A DNA stretch of 64,000 bases. Origin: an uncultured Bacteroidales bacterium (GTDB taxonomy: Bacteria; Bacteroidota; Bacteroidia; Bacteroidales; UBA932). How positions within the stretch are numbered: position 1 is the first letter of the stretch; every line of letters starts with the position of its first letter. Positions 17,320 through 29,965 of this stretch are shown here, one piece after another. The position numbers and the translations under genes are program-made. The stretch spans positions 74,452 to 138,451 of the forward strand of contig CAKUSP010000004.1 in assembly GCA_934680015.1 (NCBI GenBank). The letters are read 5' to 3'. A model generated the notes under the pieces. The model was not told the DNA's origin, did no database searches, and saw nothing but the letters and a program-made list of their open reading frames with translations.

Positions 17320-18363
17320 ATGAAAAAGGTATCTATTCTTTTAGTATGGACATTATTGATACTAAGCTCTTGTAGCGAAGTTAGAATACGCACTATGATG
17401 CGTGAGATGTCCACACGTGATAAAGTGGCGCAACTACTTGTCGCTCATCATTATGACCCTGAAATCGATTCTCTTGTCTCGCGTGACCATATCGGTGGCG
17501 TTATAGTAATGGTAAGTACACTGGAGGAAGTAAATAGTCTTATCCCTCGGCTTAAAGCGAATAGTAAATATCCATTATTCACATGCATTGATGCAGAGTG
17601 GGGCGCCCAGATGAGACTAAGAGACGATTATAAACGTTTGCCCTATGCATGCGAAATAGATAATGCACAGCAAGCATATGAAGTAGGGAAACAGATAGGA
17701 TCAGAATTAAAGGAATTGGGCTTGGCCCTAAATCTTGCTCCAGTATGTGATGTAAATACTAATCCGGATAACCCTGTAATAGGTTTTAGAGCCTTTGGGG
17801 ATAATGTACAGAAAGTGAGCGACTTTGCAAGCGCATATGCTAAGGGATTGCATGACGAAGGCATTGGCGCATGTGCCAAGCATTTCCCAGGTCATGGTGA
17901 TACCTCTGTCGATAGCCATAAGGGCCTTCCCGTAGTTAATCACGATAGGGCGAGATTGGATTCGGTAGAATTGGCCCCGTTCAGGAGGATGATAAAAGAG
18001 GATGTTGATATGGTTATGATGGGGCATTTGAGTGTACCTGCCCTTGATCCAAGTGGTGTTCCATCAAGTATTTCCAAGCCAATTTATGATTTACTTCGTA
18101 ACGAGTTAGGCTATAAAGGAGTTATCGTAACAGATGGACTTATGATGCGAGGTCTGCTAGAGCATTTTAATGGCGATGATGTAAGCGCTAGTGTCGCAGC
18201 TTATCAAGCCGGCGCCGACATGCTACTAGGGGCATGTAGCGTAAAAAACATAATTGATGATATTACCCAGAAGGTTGAAAGCGGAGAGTTCTCTTCTAAG
18301 GAACTGGATGATAAAGTGCTAAGGGTGTTGAAATTAAAGAAAAAACTTCATATTATTCAATAA
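17320..18363 (+). CDS. NagZ-like GH3 beta-N-acetylhexosaminidase lipoprotein
   Basis: The protein has 347 residues with a lipoprotein signal ending in LSSC (Cys18). A single GH3 barrel follows. The segment KHFPGHGDTSVDSH (from K187) is the NagZ hallmark, with the D198/H200 acid-base dyad, and D272 in VTDGLMM is the expected nucleophile. NagZ enzymes remove N-acetylglucosamine from muropeptides or related glycans. Lipidation would place this copy in the periplasm or outer membrane, unlike the cytoplasmic NagZ of enterobacteria. It overlaps the next gene by one base (TAATG), so it is coupled to the nucleoside kinase; the reason for that pairing is not obvious. Confidence 0.92.
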   Translation: MKKVSILLVWTLLILSSCSEVRIRTMMREMSTRDKVAQLLVAHHYDPEIDSLVSRDHIGGVIVMVSTLEEVNSLIPRLKANSKYPLFTCIDAEWGAQMRLRDDYKRLPYACEIDNAQQAYEVGKQIGSELKELGLALNLAPVCDVNTNPDNPVIGFRAFGDNVQKVSDFASAYAKGLHDEGIGACAKHFPGHGDTSVDSHKGLPVVNHDRARLDSVELAPFRRMIKEDVDMVMMGHLSVPALDPSGVPSSISKPIYDLLRNELGYKGVIVTDGLMMRGLLEHFNGDDVSASVAAYQAGADMLLGACSVKNIIDDITQKVESGEFSSKELDDKVLRVLKLKKKLHIIQ

Positions 18364-20036
18364 TGCTTCATATCTATTGTAAAAATACCGGAACCTATAA
18401 GGATTTCCAAGAGGGCACTACGTTGCTCGAAATGTTGCCAAGTTTTGAATTTGACAGGCCATATCCCATAATATCGGCAAAGGTAAATAACGTCTCTCAA
18501 GGGCTTAAATTTAGAGTGTATAATAACAGAGATGTCGAATTCGTCGATGCTACAAGTCCTTGTGCCATGAGAGTCTATACTAGATCGTTATTCTTTTTAC
18601 TATTCAAGGCTGCGCACGAGACTTTTAAAGGATGTCGTACCTATCTGGAGCACCCACTTTCTGGAGGGTTTTACTGTAATATAAAAAAGAAAGATGATTC
18701 CTCACTCTCAGAAGAAGACGTACAACTATTAAAGAAAAACATGCGTAAAATAGTGGATGAGGATGTCGCCTTCCATCGAAGAGAAGTTCAAATAGGTGAA
18801 GCCATTAAGATATTTCGGGACTTAGGTTATATTGACAAGGTAAGGCTTTTGGATACCAGCGAAGATGTCTATACGGACTATTATCTATTAGGCGATTCTC
18901 CAGATTATTATTATGGGAGGTTGCTTCCATCGGCCGGGTTCCTAACTGTATGGGATATAATGAAATGCTATGATGGCATACTGATCCGCATTCCGGACAG
19001 GCATGATCCATCACGACTAGCCCCATATGTACCGCAACCGAAAACCTATGAGATGTTTAGGGAGAACTTAAGATGGAATATTATTACTAGGCTTAATAAT
19101 GTAGGAGATGTAAACCACCGTCTTAAGAAAGGATGTGGCAGTGAGTTAATACAGGTGGCTGAGGCACTTCAAGAAAAGAAAATAGTAAAAATAGCAGAGG
19201 AAATCGAGCGTCGCTATTACAGCCCTCAAAATGTGCGTCTTGTCCTTATCACTGGACCTAGTAGTTCAGGGAAAACCACATTTTGCAGGCGCCTTAGCGT
19301 ACAACTTAGAGTATGTGGTCTCTCTCCAATTTCTGTTTCAACAGATGATTACTTTGTAAATAGAGTAGATACTCCGCTTCTTCCTAATGGAAGTTATGAT
19401 TTCGATAATTTTGAAACAGTAGATCATCAAGCTCTTCAAAATGATATAATTAAACTGCTTTCAGGCGAAGAGGTGGAAGTGCCCACATATAATTTTACTA
19501 CAGGTAAAAGAGAGTATAACGGAAAGAAATTGCATATGAAAGAAGGAAGTGTGTTATTAATAGAAGGTATACACGCTTTAAATCCTCGCCTTACCGATAT
19601 GATAAACGACGAGTGTAAATTCCGTATATTCATATCGACCTTAACAAGTATAAGCCTGGATAATCATAATTGCATACCACCTGTCGATAACCGTCTGCTA
19701 CGTAGAATAGTGCGTGACTATAATAAAGGTGCGTTTTCTGCTGTAGAAACAATAAAACAGTGGCCTAATGTAATAGATGCCGAAGAAAAGTGGATTTATC
19801 CTTATCAAGAGAATGCCGATGTTATGTTCAACTCTGCCTATCTTGTGGAATTTGCAGTCTTAAGGAATCATGCAGATCCTATACTGAGAACGATACCTAA
19901 AAACTGTCCAGAATACTCTGAGGCTCATAGACTTTTAAAATTCATACATTATTTCACCGCGGTTTCGGATAAAGAGATTCCATCAACATCACTTCTTAGA
20001 GAATTCCTCGGTGGAAGTAGCTTTAACAACTTATAA
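18363..20036 (+). CDS. nucleoside kinase with ThrRS-like N-terminal region
   Basis: The protein has 557 residues. The N-terminal part (about 1-75) is a TGS-like fold, followed by a region resembling the editing/SAD domain of threonyl-tRNA synthetase. The C-terminal half is a uridine-kinase-like P-loop domain with Walker A GPSSSGKTT at 298-306, STDDYF and IEGIHALN motifs. Such proteins are annotated as nucleoside kinases (uridine/cytidine kinase type) and act in the cytoplasm. The gene is translationally coupled to the GH3 gene before it and lies 15 bases before the second GH3 gene. Confidence 0.88.
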   Translation: MLHIYCKNTGTYKDFQEGTTLLEMLPSFEFDRPYPIISAKVNNVSQGLKFRVYNNRDVEFVDATSPCAMRVYTRSLFFLLFKAAHETFKGCRTYLEHPLSGGFYCNIKKKDDSSLSEEDVQLLKKNMRKIVDEDVAFHRREVQIGEAIKIFRDLGYIDKVRLLDTSEDVYTDYYLLGDSPDYYYGRLLPSAGFLTVWDIMKCYDGILIRIPDRHDPSRLAPYVPQPKTYEMFRENLRWNIITRLNNVGDVNHRLKKGCGSELIQVAEALQEKKIVKIAEEIERRYYSPQNVRLVLITGPSSSGKTTFCRRLSVQLRVCGLSPISVSTDDYFVNRVDTPLLPNGSYDFDNFETVDHQALQNDIIKLLSGEEVEVPTYNFTTGKREYNGKKLHMKEGSVLLIEGIHALNPRLTDMINDECKFRIFISTLTSISLDNHNCIPPVDNRLLRRIVRDYNKGAFSAVETIKQWPNVIDAEEKWIYPYQENADVMFNSAYLVEFAVLRNHADPILRTIPKNCPEYSEAHRLLKFIHYFTAVSDKEIPSTSLLREFLGGSSFNNL

Positions 20037-20051
20037 AAACAAACTACTTTA

Positions 20052-22160
20052 ATGAAAAAAACGATTTTGCTACTCGGCCTTGCACTGGCATTTGCTTCAT
20101 GCGCTAACGACTCCACGCCTGTGTATAAAGACCCTACAGCACCTTTAGAAAAAAGGCTTGACGACCTTTTGAACAGGATGACCATTGACGAGATGATAGC
20201 ACAAGTAAATCTGCTACCTCGTTGGGATCATAACGATTCCATGGTTCGTGCTTCCATTGCTCAAGATAAGGTAGGCGCTATCCTAAAAAGTTGCGGGACG
20301 CAACTTAACCACTCGCTACAAGAGGATGCTCTACGATCTAGTCGTCTAGGGATTCCTCTTATGTTTCACGAAGATATCATACATGGATATCGCACTATTT
20401 TTCCGATACCCCTTGCAGAGGCTTGTAGTTGGGATAGAGAACAGGTGCGCGCTAATTCTGTAGCCATTGCACGTGAAGCCGCTTCGGCTGGTATTCAGCT
20501 TACATATGCACCTATGGTTGATATATCAACGGATGGACGCTGGGGACGCATAATGGAGACTAGTGGAGAAGACCCATATCTTACTTCTGAATTAGCTATA
20601 GCTAGGGTTAAGGGATTTCAAGGAGACGATCTTTCAGATCCATATACCATCATGGCTTGTGTAAAGCACTTTGCCGGTTATGCTAAACTAGGAGCTGGAC
20701 TAGACTATCTAAATAGTGAATTTTCTCTTCGTGAATTAGAGGATACTTACCTTCCACCATATCGCGCATGTATAGATGCCGGTGTAGGCTCTCTTATGGA
20801 GTCATATACCATATATGATGGCATCCCTGTGTCTTATAGCAAATTCCTATTAAACGATGTACTGCGCGACGAATTACATTTCGATGGTCTTTTAATGACT
20901 GACTGGAAAACTATGTACTACGCCATAAAGGAAGGCGCAGAGGATAGTGAAAGTGAATCTGTGCGTAAGGCGATAAATGCAGGTATCGACATGGACATGG
21001 CCTCAGAGTACTCTATAAATCACTTGAAACAGCTTTACGACGAGGGCAAGGTATCTAAAGAAAGAATACGTGATGCAGCATATCATTGCCTTAAGGCAAA
21101 ATTCCAAATGGGACTTTTCGACGATCCTTTTAGATATTTTGATGAAGAACGAGAAAAGAAAGAGGTCAGAAGTACCGAGATACGTAATACAGCCCGTAAA
21201 GCAGCATCTGGATCTATGGTCCTTCTTAAAAATGATGGCATTCTTCCTCTTAAAAAGGGTAGATCCGTTACTGTAGTAGGACCTTTTGCCGATGGTAGTA
21301 AGAATTATCTAGGAAGTTGGAGTGCAAGTGGTAAGGCAGAGGATGTAATAGGAGTAAAGAAAGCTGCAGAGGATGTTTTCTCAGTGCGTAATTCCGCTCC
21401 GGTAGCTATAGTATGTATAGGAGAGCCACGTGAGATAATCGGAGAAGGTGTAAGTACAGGAAAATTAGAGATAGAACCTGACCAGATAGCTATTTTGAAA
21501 AAGCATAAAGCTGCAGGTCGTAAAGTAGTAGCCGTTCTTTTTAATGGACGTCCTTTATGTCTTTCAAATGTGTTGGATAATTGTGATGCCTTGCTTGAGG
21601 CATGGTATCCAGGTACTGAAGGTGGACTTTCCGTTGTGGATATTTTATGCGGAGATGTTAATCCTTCTGGAAAATTAGTACAGACTTTTCCTCGTCATGC
21701 AGGCCAAGTGCCTATTCAGTATAACCCTCTTCGCACTTTTGGCTATGTATATCACGCAGATATTGAGAAAGGACCTGAATTTCCATTTGGATTCGGTCTA
21801 AGTTATACTACATACAAGTATAGCCAGCCTCGCGTTGAAAAAGAACACTACAGGATCGGTGAAACAGTAAAAGTTAGTGTGGATGTGACTAATACTGGTG
21901 ATAGGAAAGGAGAAGAAGTAATTCAGTTATACATTGCTGACTTAGTTGCCTCTGTAGTCCCTCGTGAAAAAATGCTAAAAGAATTCGCAAAGGTGTCTAT
22001 AGAGCCAGGTCAAACACGTACTGTGGAATTTGAATTAAAACCAGACGCATTTAAGATATATGATGCAGATCATAATTGGACTATTGAGCCTGGCCAGTGG
22101 CGGATAGAGGTAGGTCCTTCATCTGCTAATACCTCATCAGTGACAATTCTAATGGATTAA
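20052..22160 (+). CDS. GH3 beta-glucosidase-type lipoprotein (BglX-like)
   Basis: The protein has 702 residues. A lipoprotein signal ends in FASC (Cys17). Domains in order are the GH3 N-terminal barrel (about 30-340), with nucleophile D284 in LMTDWK and the KHFAGYA segment; the GH3 C-terminal domain (about 390-560); and a fibronectin III-like domain (about 600-700). This three-part layout matches BglX-type beta-glucosidases or xylosidases that trim oligosaccharides in the periplasm. Exact substrate is not readable. It is the last gene of the 17320 operon and is followed by a strong terminator. Confidence 0.93.
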   Translation: MKKTILLLGLALAFASCANDSTPVYKDPTAPLEKRLDDLLNRMTIDEMIAQVNLLPRWDHNDSMVRASIAQDKVGAILKSCGTQLNHSLQEDALRSSRLGIPLMFHEDIIHGYRTIFPIPLAEACSWDREQVRANSVAIAREAASAGIQLTYAPMVDISTDGRWGRIMETSGEDPYLTSELAIARVKGFQGDDLSDPYTIMACVKHFAGYAKLGAGLDYLNSEFSLRELEDTYLPPYRACIDAGVGSLMESYTIYDGIPVSYSKFLLNDVLRDELHFDGLLMTDWKTMYYAIKEGAEDSESESVRKAINAGIDMDMASEYSINHLKQLYDEGKVSKERIRDAAYHCLKAKFQMGLFDDPFRYFDEEREKKEVRSTEIRNTARKAASGSMVLLKNDGILPLKKGRSVTVVGPFADGSKNYLGSWSASGKAEDVIGVKKAAEDVFSVRNSAPVAIVCIGEPREIIGEGVSTGKLEIEPDQIAILKKHKAAGRKVVAVLFNGRPLCLSNVLDNCDALLEAWYPGTEGGLSVVDILCGDVNPSGKLVQTFPRHAGQVPIQYNPLRTFGYVYHADIEKGPEFPFGFGLSYTTYKYSQPRVEKEHYRIGETVKVSVDVTNTGDRKGEEVIQLYIADLVASVVPREKMLKEFAKVSIEPGQTRTVEFELKPDAFKIYDADHNWTIEPGQWRIEVGPSSANTSSVTILMD

Positions 22161-22181
22161 TCATCACCACCTTACAAATTT

Positions 22182-22221
22182 AAAGGGGCGGACTAAAAAT
22201 TTATTAGTCAAGCCCCTTTTT
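22182..22221 (+). terminator. rho-independent terminator
   Basis: AAAGGGGC and GCCCCTTTTT form the outer stem, and ACTAA/TTAGT an inner stem, followed by a run of T. It ends the GH3 operon and lies before a convergent gene. Confidence 0.85.
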
Positions 22222-22307
22222 GTATCTCAGTAGGTCAATTTCGTTTTAAATATTCAATTCTCAAGAATTAAACCCTTTTAAAATTTATTTACATGATTTT
22301 TAGTAAC

Positions 22308-23996
22308 TTAGTCGCTGTATTCTTTTAGATAGTCTATTTTGAAAGCAGGAGCTTGCTCTTTATAACGTTTAAGACTGGAAGAAGATAACCATGTTATGTA
22401 ACCATCACAAAGTCCTGCTGCAAAAAGCCCCCTTATTTCCTTTTCTATATTTTCAGCGTTGTAATCTATTCCATTAGGATCTACATGTTTCATAACATGA
22501 TAGGCTTGTATCCAAGTGCGTACTTTAGCTGGAGCAGGAGTGGCTGCTTGACGCCCTTTGACTCTGAGTCCCCATTGGTAAAGCAGTTCATATGGATGGT
22601 TCCAAGGCTTTTTTATTCCATAGAAGCCATCTGGAAAGTGATCCGGGTATGGCATCCCACACATCACGTCAGCTACGTTTGAAAGAGCAGGCCAATATTG
22701 GCCGTATGCTGTAGTATAACCCGGGTTAGCACTTTCTCCGAAAACATCGATAGAAACGTAAGCCCCCTTCGCGTGAATCTCATCACAAGCATACATAACG
22801 AATCGCTGTATAGCTTGAACCTTTGATTCGTTATAAGTATTATGATAATCTACAAGGTCTTCGATGCGCGTCATTCTATCTGGGAAGCGTACATAGTCGA
22901 AATTAATCTCGTTAAAACCGAATTTCTCTACAGCTTCCTTGGCCAGTTCCACGTTAAATTGCCATACCTTGCGATTATATGCACTAGGCCAATAAGATTT
23001 ATTGTGAAGGTATGGCTTCCCAGTAGCTTTTTCTGTAATGGCGCTCTGTGGATTATCTTTCACGAAATAGGTATCTTTAAAACAAGTAATTCTTCCTACC
23101 ACATAAAACCCTTCTTCATGTAACCTTTTTACAGCATTTCTATAAAGTTCCTCGCCACGAGACGAAGCACGTGCATAATTAGTAGGGGAGAAACGCTTCA
23201 TAGCTTCAGCCTTGAAGCCTGGACATTCGTTATCTTTAATATCTATAACAAAAGTGTTGATTTTAGTCTTTTTAGCAAGCGCGATGTATGATTCGATATT
23301 GGCAATGTTTCCAGGAGCGAAATTAATGTAAAGCGAATAGCACGAATTAGGCATCACATTATCTTCAAATGTAGGTTTCTCATATGGATAAAAGTCACAA
23401 TCATAGGCTTTTCCACCACCGAAGCTGTTTCGCACTGCCAAGTGGAGCGAATCATAAACTTCCGGCTTATGACGGGCAAGTGCGCTTTCCTTACTTTTGG
23501 TTAGATATTTGGCATACACATAGCCCTGCCCAGAGGCACAGCGTACTTTATAGCGATGAACTTCTCCTTTATTATCAGGCCAATCCGCCCCTTCCACCTG
23601 CACGCTTGTCCCTTTACGCAGCAAGCCTGCAATTTTAGATGTCGTCGTGTCGGATATAATGGAGACGCTACTTCTGGCAAATAGCCTTTTTTCCATCACA
23701 ACTGCACTACTATCCGTAGTGATATTTCTAGTATTTATGTAATATTTACGGGAACGGGCGCTTTGAACCTGTGCATATGTACTGTCGCCTATACTTATAG
23801 TACCGTCTCCGTATACTTTTACTTGAGAGCCTCTTACGGCAAAATCACTTGCTTTCAGTTCCCCGCTTTTCTTATCAAGCGAATAAAGACAAGTATATGG
23901 TGAGTTAGATGCTACGAGCATAAGTCGGGTATTATCCTTACAGCCAGCAGCAAATGATACTAGGCATAGGGGAAGTATTAACGGGAGTATCTTCAT
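22308..23996 (-). CDS. putative glycoside hydrolase lipoprotein (DUF4015-type) with SH3-like domain
   Basis: The protein has 562 residues. A lipoprotein signal ends in AAGC (Cys19). An SH3-like segment (about residues 120-170, KGTSVQVEG...GYVYAKYL) precedes a C-terminal TIM-barrel region. That region contains FVIDIKDNECPGF, GFYVVGRITCFKD and FNEINFDYVRFPD, typical of the putative glycoside hydrolases once called DUF4015. The acidic residues in FDYVRFPD are likely catalytic or structural. An SH3 domain suggests cell-wall or glycan attachment. The substrate is unknown. It is convergent with the GH3 operon. Confidence 0.85.
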   Translation of the reverse strand: MKILPLILPLCLVSFAAGCKDNTRLMLVASNSPYTCLYSLDKKSGELKASDFAVRGSQVKVYGDGTISIGDSTYAQVQSARSRKYYINTRNITTDSSAVVMEKRLFARSSVSIISDTTTSKIAGLLRKGTSVQVEGADWPDNKGEVHRYKVRCASGQGYVYAKYLTKSKESALARHKPEVYDSLHLAVRNSFGGGKAYDCDFYPYEKPTFEDNVMPNSCYSLYINFAPGNIANIESYIALAKKTKINTFVIDIKDNECPGFKAEAMKRFSPTNYARASSRGEELYRNAVKRLHEEGFYVVGRITCFKDTYFVKDNPQSAITEKATGKPYLHNKSYWPSAYNRKVWQFNVELAKEAVEKFGFNEINFDYVRFPDRMTRIEDLVDYHNTYNESKVQAIQRFVMYACDEIHAKGAYVSIDVFGESANPGYTTAYGQYWPALSNVADVMCGMPYPDHFPDGFYGIKKPWNHPYELLYQWGLRVKGRQAATPAPAKVRTWIQAYHVMKHVDPNGIDYNAENIEKEIRGLFAAGLCDGYITWLSSSSLKRYKEQAPAFKIDYLKEYSD

Positions 23997-24016
23997 ATTA
24001 TAATTTTTGAGGAGTG

Positions 24017-24024
24017 CAAAGATA
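24017..24024 (-). promoter_or_regulatory. promoter -7 element for the 22308-23996 gene
   Basis: The minus strand reads TATCTTTG, matching TAnnTTTG, 20 bases before the start codon at 23996. Confidence 0.5.
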
Positions 24025-24044
24025 ATATATTTCGAGAATAATAG

Positions 24045-24052
24045 TAAATTTG
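24045..24052 (+). promoter_or_regulatory. promoter -7 element of the metallochaperone gene
   Basis: TAAATTTG matches TAnnTTTG and lies 20 bases before the ATG at 24073. I see no convincing Zur-type palindrome around it. Confidence 0.55.
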
Positions 24053-24072
24053 CTCTCTAAACTGATTATATT

Positions 24073-26488
<2,416 letters not shown>

Positions 26489-26492
26489 GTAA

Positions 26493-27731
26493 CTATCCTA
26501 AAAACGAAATAAGTACGCCTGCTGCAACGGCTGATCCGATAACACCAGATATATTTGATGCCATGCAGTAGTTAAGCACATGGTTCTTCGGATCGTACTT
26601 TGTGCTTATACCATTACATACACGGCTCGCCATAGGAACAGCAGAAAGTCCTGTTGCGCCAACAAGAGGGTTGATCTTCTTCTTAGAGAATAGATTATAG
26701 ATCTTCACCATCAGTATACCACTGGCGATACTTAGAGCAAATGCGAAGAATCCACCCACAACGATACCCAGAGTCTGTAAATTCAAGAATGCTTCTGTAG
26801 TCATCGTTGCTCCCACACATAATCCCAGGAAGATGGTCGCGGCGTTCATTAACCCGTTGCTTGCGACATTGAAAAGTCTAGAGGTATCGGCACCTATTTC
26901 TTTTACTAGATTTCCGAACATTAACATTCCCACTAGTGGAACAGCGGTAGGAACAAATATCGCCACTATAGTGGTAACCGCAATAGGAAAAATAATCTTT
27001 AGAGCACGCATATTCTTTATCTCTCCTTTAGGAGGATAAAGTTTATCTTGCTCTTTCATATTGATCATCAACTCCTTTTTCGTACAGGTGAGTTTCACGA
27101 CCAAAGGAATGATAACAGGCACCAGAGCCATATAACTATATGCAGCTATTGCGATTGGCCCGAGAAGATGAGGTGCTAGCTTAATAGTTGTAAATATGGC
27201 TGTAGGTCCATCAGCACCACCTATTATGCCTAGAGAGGCAGCCTCCTGAGGAGTAAAACCAAGCATAAGGGAGATTATCAAAACTGCGAATATACCGAAT
27301 TGGGCAGCAGCTCCGAATATGGCCAATTTCAAATTACGCAACATTGGGCCGAAATCTGTAAGAGCACCCACACCCATAAAGATAATCGGCGGTAGCAGAC
27401 CTGTTTTAATCAGGCCATAGTATAGGTAATTCATTATTCCGAATTCGTGAGCAATATCGTGAAGTGGCATATCCCAAATGCTTCTCATGCTTCCATCGGC
27501 AAGAGTGACCATACCGGCGGCATCAGTCTGTATGACGCCCATCTCCCCACCGGGAAAATTGGCAATCAGTACTCCAAAAGCAATCGGTACTAGTAGAAGA
27601 GGTTCGTATTTTTTTACGATACCCAGATACAGCAGTCCGAAGGCTATTAAATACATCAGCAAGTAGGACGGATTGTCCACAATATTGCTGATGGCGGTCA
27701 TCTCATATAGTCTTTCAAGTATATCGTTCAT
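26493..27731 (-). CDS. oadB: oxaloacetate decarboxylase beta subunit, Na+-translocating
   Basis: The protein has 412 residues and many membrane helices. It is the integral membrane subunit that couples biotin-carboxyl decarboxylation to sodium export. Typical segments are IFMGVGALTDFGPMLRNL, GIIGGADGPTAIF and the C-terminal region MASNISGVIGSAVAAGVL. The gene starts 2 bases after the oadA stop, giving the order oadG-oadA-oadB on the minus strand. Confidence 0.95.
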   Translation of the reverse strand: MNDILERLYEMTAISNIVDNPSYLLMYLIAFGLLYLGIVKKYEPLLLVPIAFGVLIANFPGGEMGVIQTDAAGMVTLADGSMRSIWDMPLHDIAHEFGIMNYLYYGLIKTGLLPPIIFMGVGALTDFGPMLRNLKLAIFGAAAQFGIFAVLIISLMLGFTPQEAASLGIIGGADGPTAIFTTIKLAPHLLGPIAIAAYSYMALVPVIIPLVVKLTCTKKELMINMKEQDKLYPPKGEIKNMRALKIIFPIAVTTIVAIFVPTAVPLVGMLMFGNLVKEIGADTSRLFNVASNGLMNAATIFLGLCVGATMTTEAFLNLQTLGIVVGGFFAFALSIASGILMVKIYNLFSKKKINPLVGATGLSAVPMASRVCNGISTKYDPKNHVLNYCMASNISGVIGSAVAAGVLISFLG

Positions 27732-27733
27732 AA

Positions 27734-29572
27734 TTATTTATCTCTTGTCATTCTAACTATGACATCATCTTCTTCTACTGTATCTCCATTATGAGGAAGA
27801 ATGGCAGTGATGGTGCCGTCAAAGTCTGCACAAATGGCGTTATTAATCTTCATGGCTTCAATGTAGCATAGTACATCACCGCGCTTTACATGATCTCCCA
27901 CCTTACGCGGAGTCTCATTGCTATCCTGTGTCATAAGGAATTTACCTGATATAGGTGCAGGTACATCTTCTGCGTTTGTTGCGTCTACACTTTGAGCAGT
28001 CGCGCTGGCTTTCGGTGCTGTGCCATCGTATGAAATGTCTAATTTATAAGACGCTCCGTTAAGATTTACTACGACACTCTCTGGAAGTGCAGCACCTTTA
28101 GGCGCGTTTTTCTCGGCTTTTCGTTTAGCGAGATCCGCTTCAAATTCCTCTTTAGCCTTTCCGCTCTTATAAGCTTCATACTGAACAGGATGCATAGCAT
28201 ATTCGAAAAGTTCCTCATCGTCTTGACCTAGAGGCCACCCATTGGCTTGCATCTTGGCACGGAATTCATCCAGACAATCTGGATAATTATCCTGTGGGTC
28301 TGTAGTTACGAATTGGCGACCTTGGTCCTTGGCCAATGCCTTTATCTCATCATCTACCTCTCCTGGAAGTTTTCCTGCCTTTCCAAGGACCATATCCCAT
28401 ATGGTATCTGGGAACATCTCCCAGCGCTGTTTGCCTTTTTCCATAAGCACGACATTCATAAGAGAAAGGTTTTTCACATATTGAGAGAAAGGAGTTACAA
28501 GAGGAGGATATCCTACCTTAGGCCATACATACGCCACCTCATCGAATAACTTTATAAGTAACTGATCTGTAGTAAGAGGGGCTTGGCCATGTCTCTCTTT
28601 CCATTTGTTAAGCGATGACAGGTTTTCTTCGAGATCTGTCATAAGAGAACCCATCATCCCTCCTGGAAGTCCTGGCTTGATCAACAGCGAGTTATCAAGT
28701 CTATTGAGTGGTGGACAATAGTATCCGAGGAAATCATCCAGCATTTCCTGTATGAGAGTACGGGCACGCATATAAGCTTCCATATTTATATCCTTTACTG
28801 TGAAGCCTGCATCTTTAAGCATCTCCTGAACTGCTATTACATCAGGATGCCCTGTACCCCATGAAAGAGGGGACATGCCAGTATCTACATAATCACATCC
28901 GTTTTCGCACACTTCCAGAATAGAGGCCATAGAAAAGCCTGGGCCTGAATGGGAATGATATTGAATAGGAATTTCGGGTGCGAACTCCTTAATGCCCTTA
29001 ACTATCTTTCCCAATGAGACTGGACGCCCTATACCTGCCATATCTTTTAGGCAAATCTCATCGGCACCTGCTTCAATGAACTGTTTAGCTAGGCCAATAT
29101 AGTATTCGACAGTGTGAACGGGCGAATGCGTTATACAAAGCGAAGCCTGCGCTATCATACCTGCCTGCTTAGCATATTTAATGGATGGTATTACATTACG
29201 AGGGTCATTCAATCCACAGAATATTCTGGTAATATCAGTTCCTTGAGCTTTTTTTACTTTGTAGAAAAGCTGTCTTAGGTCTTTAGAACATGGACTCATA
29301 CGAAGTCCGTTCAAAGATCTATCTAGCATATGTGTCTGAATTCCAGCCTTATGGAATGGTTTAGTCCATTCACGTACTGATACATTAGGATTCTCTCCAT
29401 ATAGAAGATTTACCTGTTCGAATCCGCCGCCATTGGTTTCTACACGGTCAAAGCACCCCATGTCTATAATAGCAGGTGCTATCTTTACCAACTGATCCAC
29501 GCGTGGCTGGTATTTGCCAGCGCTCTGCCACATATCCCTAAATACGAGGCTTAATTTTATTTCTCTTCCCAT
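27734..29572 (-). CDS. oadA: oxaloacetate decarboxylase alpha subunit (biotin carboxyltransferase)
   Basis: The protein has 612 residues. An N-terminal HMGL-like carboxyltransferase barrel (about 1-290; FRDMWQS near the start and KDMAGIGRP) is followed by a conserved middle domain, a linker rich in Lys, Glu and Ala, and a C-terminal biotinyl domain with K575 in IEAMKINNAI. It transfers the carboxyl group of oxaloacetate to biotin. It lies between oadG (3-base gap) and oadB. The same architecture occurs in pyruvate carboxylase subunit B, but the oadB and oadG neighbours decide in favour of the decarboxylase. Confidence 0.95.
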   Translation of the reverse strand: MGREIKLSLVFRDMWQSAGKYQPRVDQLVKIAPAIIDMGCFDRVETNGGGFEQVNLLYGENPNVSVREWTKPFHKAGIQTHMLDRSLNGLRMSPCSKDLRQLFYKVKKAQGTDITRIFCGLNDPRNVIPSIKYAKQAGMIAQASLCITHSPVHTVEYYIGLAKQFIEAGADEICLKDMAGIGRPVSLGKIVKGIKEFAPEIPIQYHSHSGPGFSMASILEVCENGCDYVDTGMSPLSWGTGHPDVIAVQEMLKDAGFTVKDINMEAYMRARTLIQEMLDDFLGYYCPPLNRLDNSLLIKPGLPGGMMGSLMTDLEENLSSLNKWKERHGQAPLTTDQLLIKLFDEVAYVWPKVGYPPLVTPFSQYVKNLSLMNVVLMEKGKQRWEMFPDTIWDMVLGKAGKLPGEVDDEIKALAKDQGRQFVTTDPQDNYPDCLDEFRAKMQANGWPLGQDDEELFEYAMHPVQYEAYKSGKAKEEFEADLAKRKAEKNAPKGAALPESVVVNLNGASYKLDISYDGTAPKASATAQSVDATNAEDVPAPISGKFLMTQDSNETPRKVGDHVKRGDVLCYIEAMKINNAICADFDGTITAILPHNGDTVEEDDVIVRMTRDK

Positions 29573-29575
29573 TTA

Positions 29576-29815
29576 TTAGAGTTTTGTCACTTTTGTTAAT
29601 CTTCCTTTGCCACCGGTTATCTGTTCGACTGCAGCCTCGAATACTGGAGTTAGATCTTCTTCAGTACTCTTGTGTGGCTTTTCATTTTCTGCAGGGGCAA
29701 CCTTATTCACTATTTTGATTAGTAACTGGCTGCCGTAGATTACAATCATAAGAATAATGAACACTGTCACCATTCCTATTAGCATCAGTTGTAGTCCTAA
29801 ACCTAAATTTTCCAT
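29576..29815 (-). CDS. oadG: oxaloacetate decarboxylase gamma subunit
   Basis: The protein has 79 residues. One N-terminal membrane helix (about 6-30, GLQLMLIGMVTVFIILMIVI) is followed by a short polar cytoplasmic tail, the normal OadG layout. It assembles the alpha and beta subunits at the membrane. It is first in the oadGAB operon. Confidence 0.88.
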   Translation of the reverse strand: MENLGLGLQLMLIGMVTVFIILMIVIYGSQLLIKIVNKVAPAENEKPHKSTEEDLTPVFEAAVEQITGGKGRLTKVTKL

Positions 29816-29840
29816 ATATTTTGATATGTTACAAATCTTG

Positions 29841-29848
29841 CAAATTTA
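29841..29848 (-). promoter_or_regulatory. promoter -7 element of oadGAB
   Basis: The minus strand reads TAAATTTG (plus strand CAAATTTA), a match to TAnnTTTG, 25 bases before the oadG start. Confidence 0.6.
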
Positions 29849-29965
29849 ACTATTCTTGCCATTTTTTCCAACGACTCCGCCTTGACCTTTAAAGAGTGCA
29901 GCGTCAAAAAGCAAATACTTACTACTATCGATCGTACTGAATATCGTATGCCACCCCAACGGCTA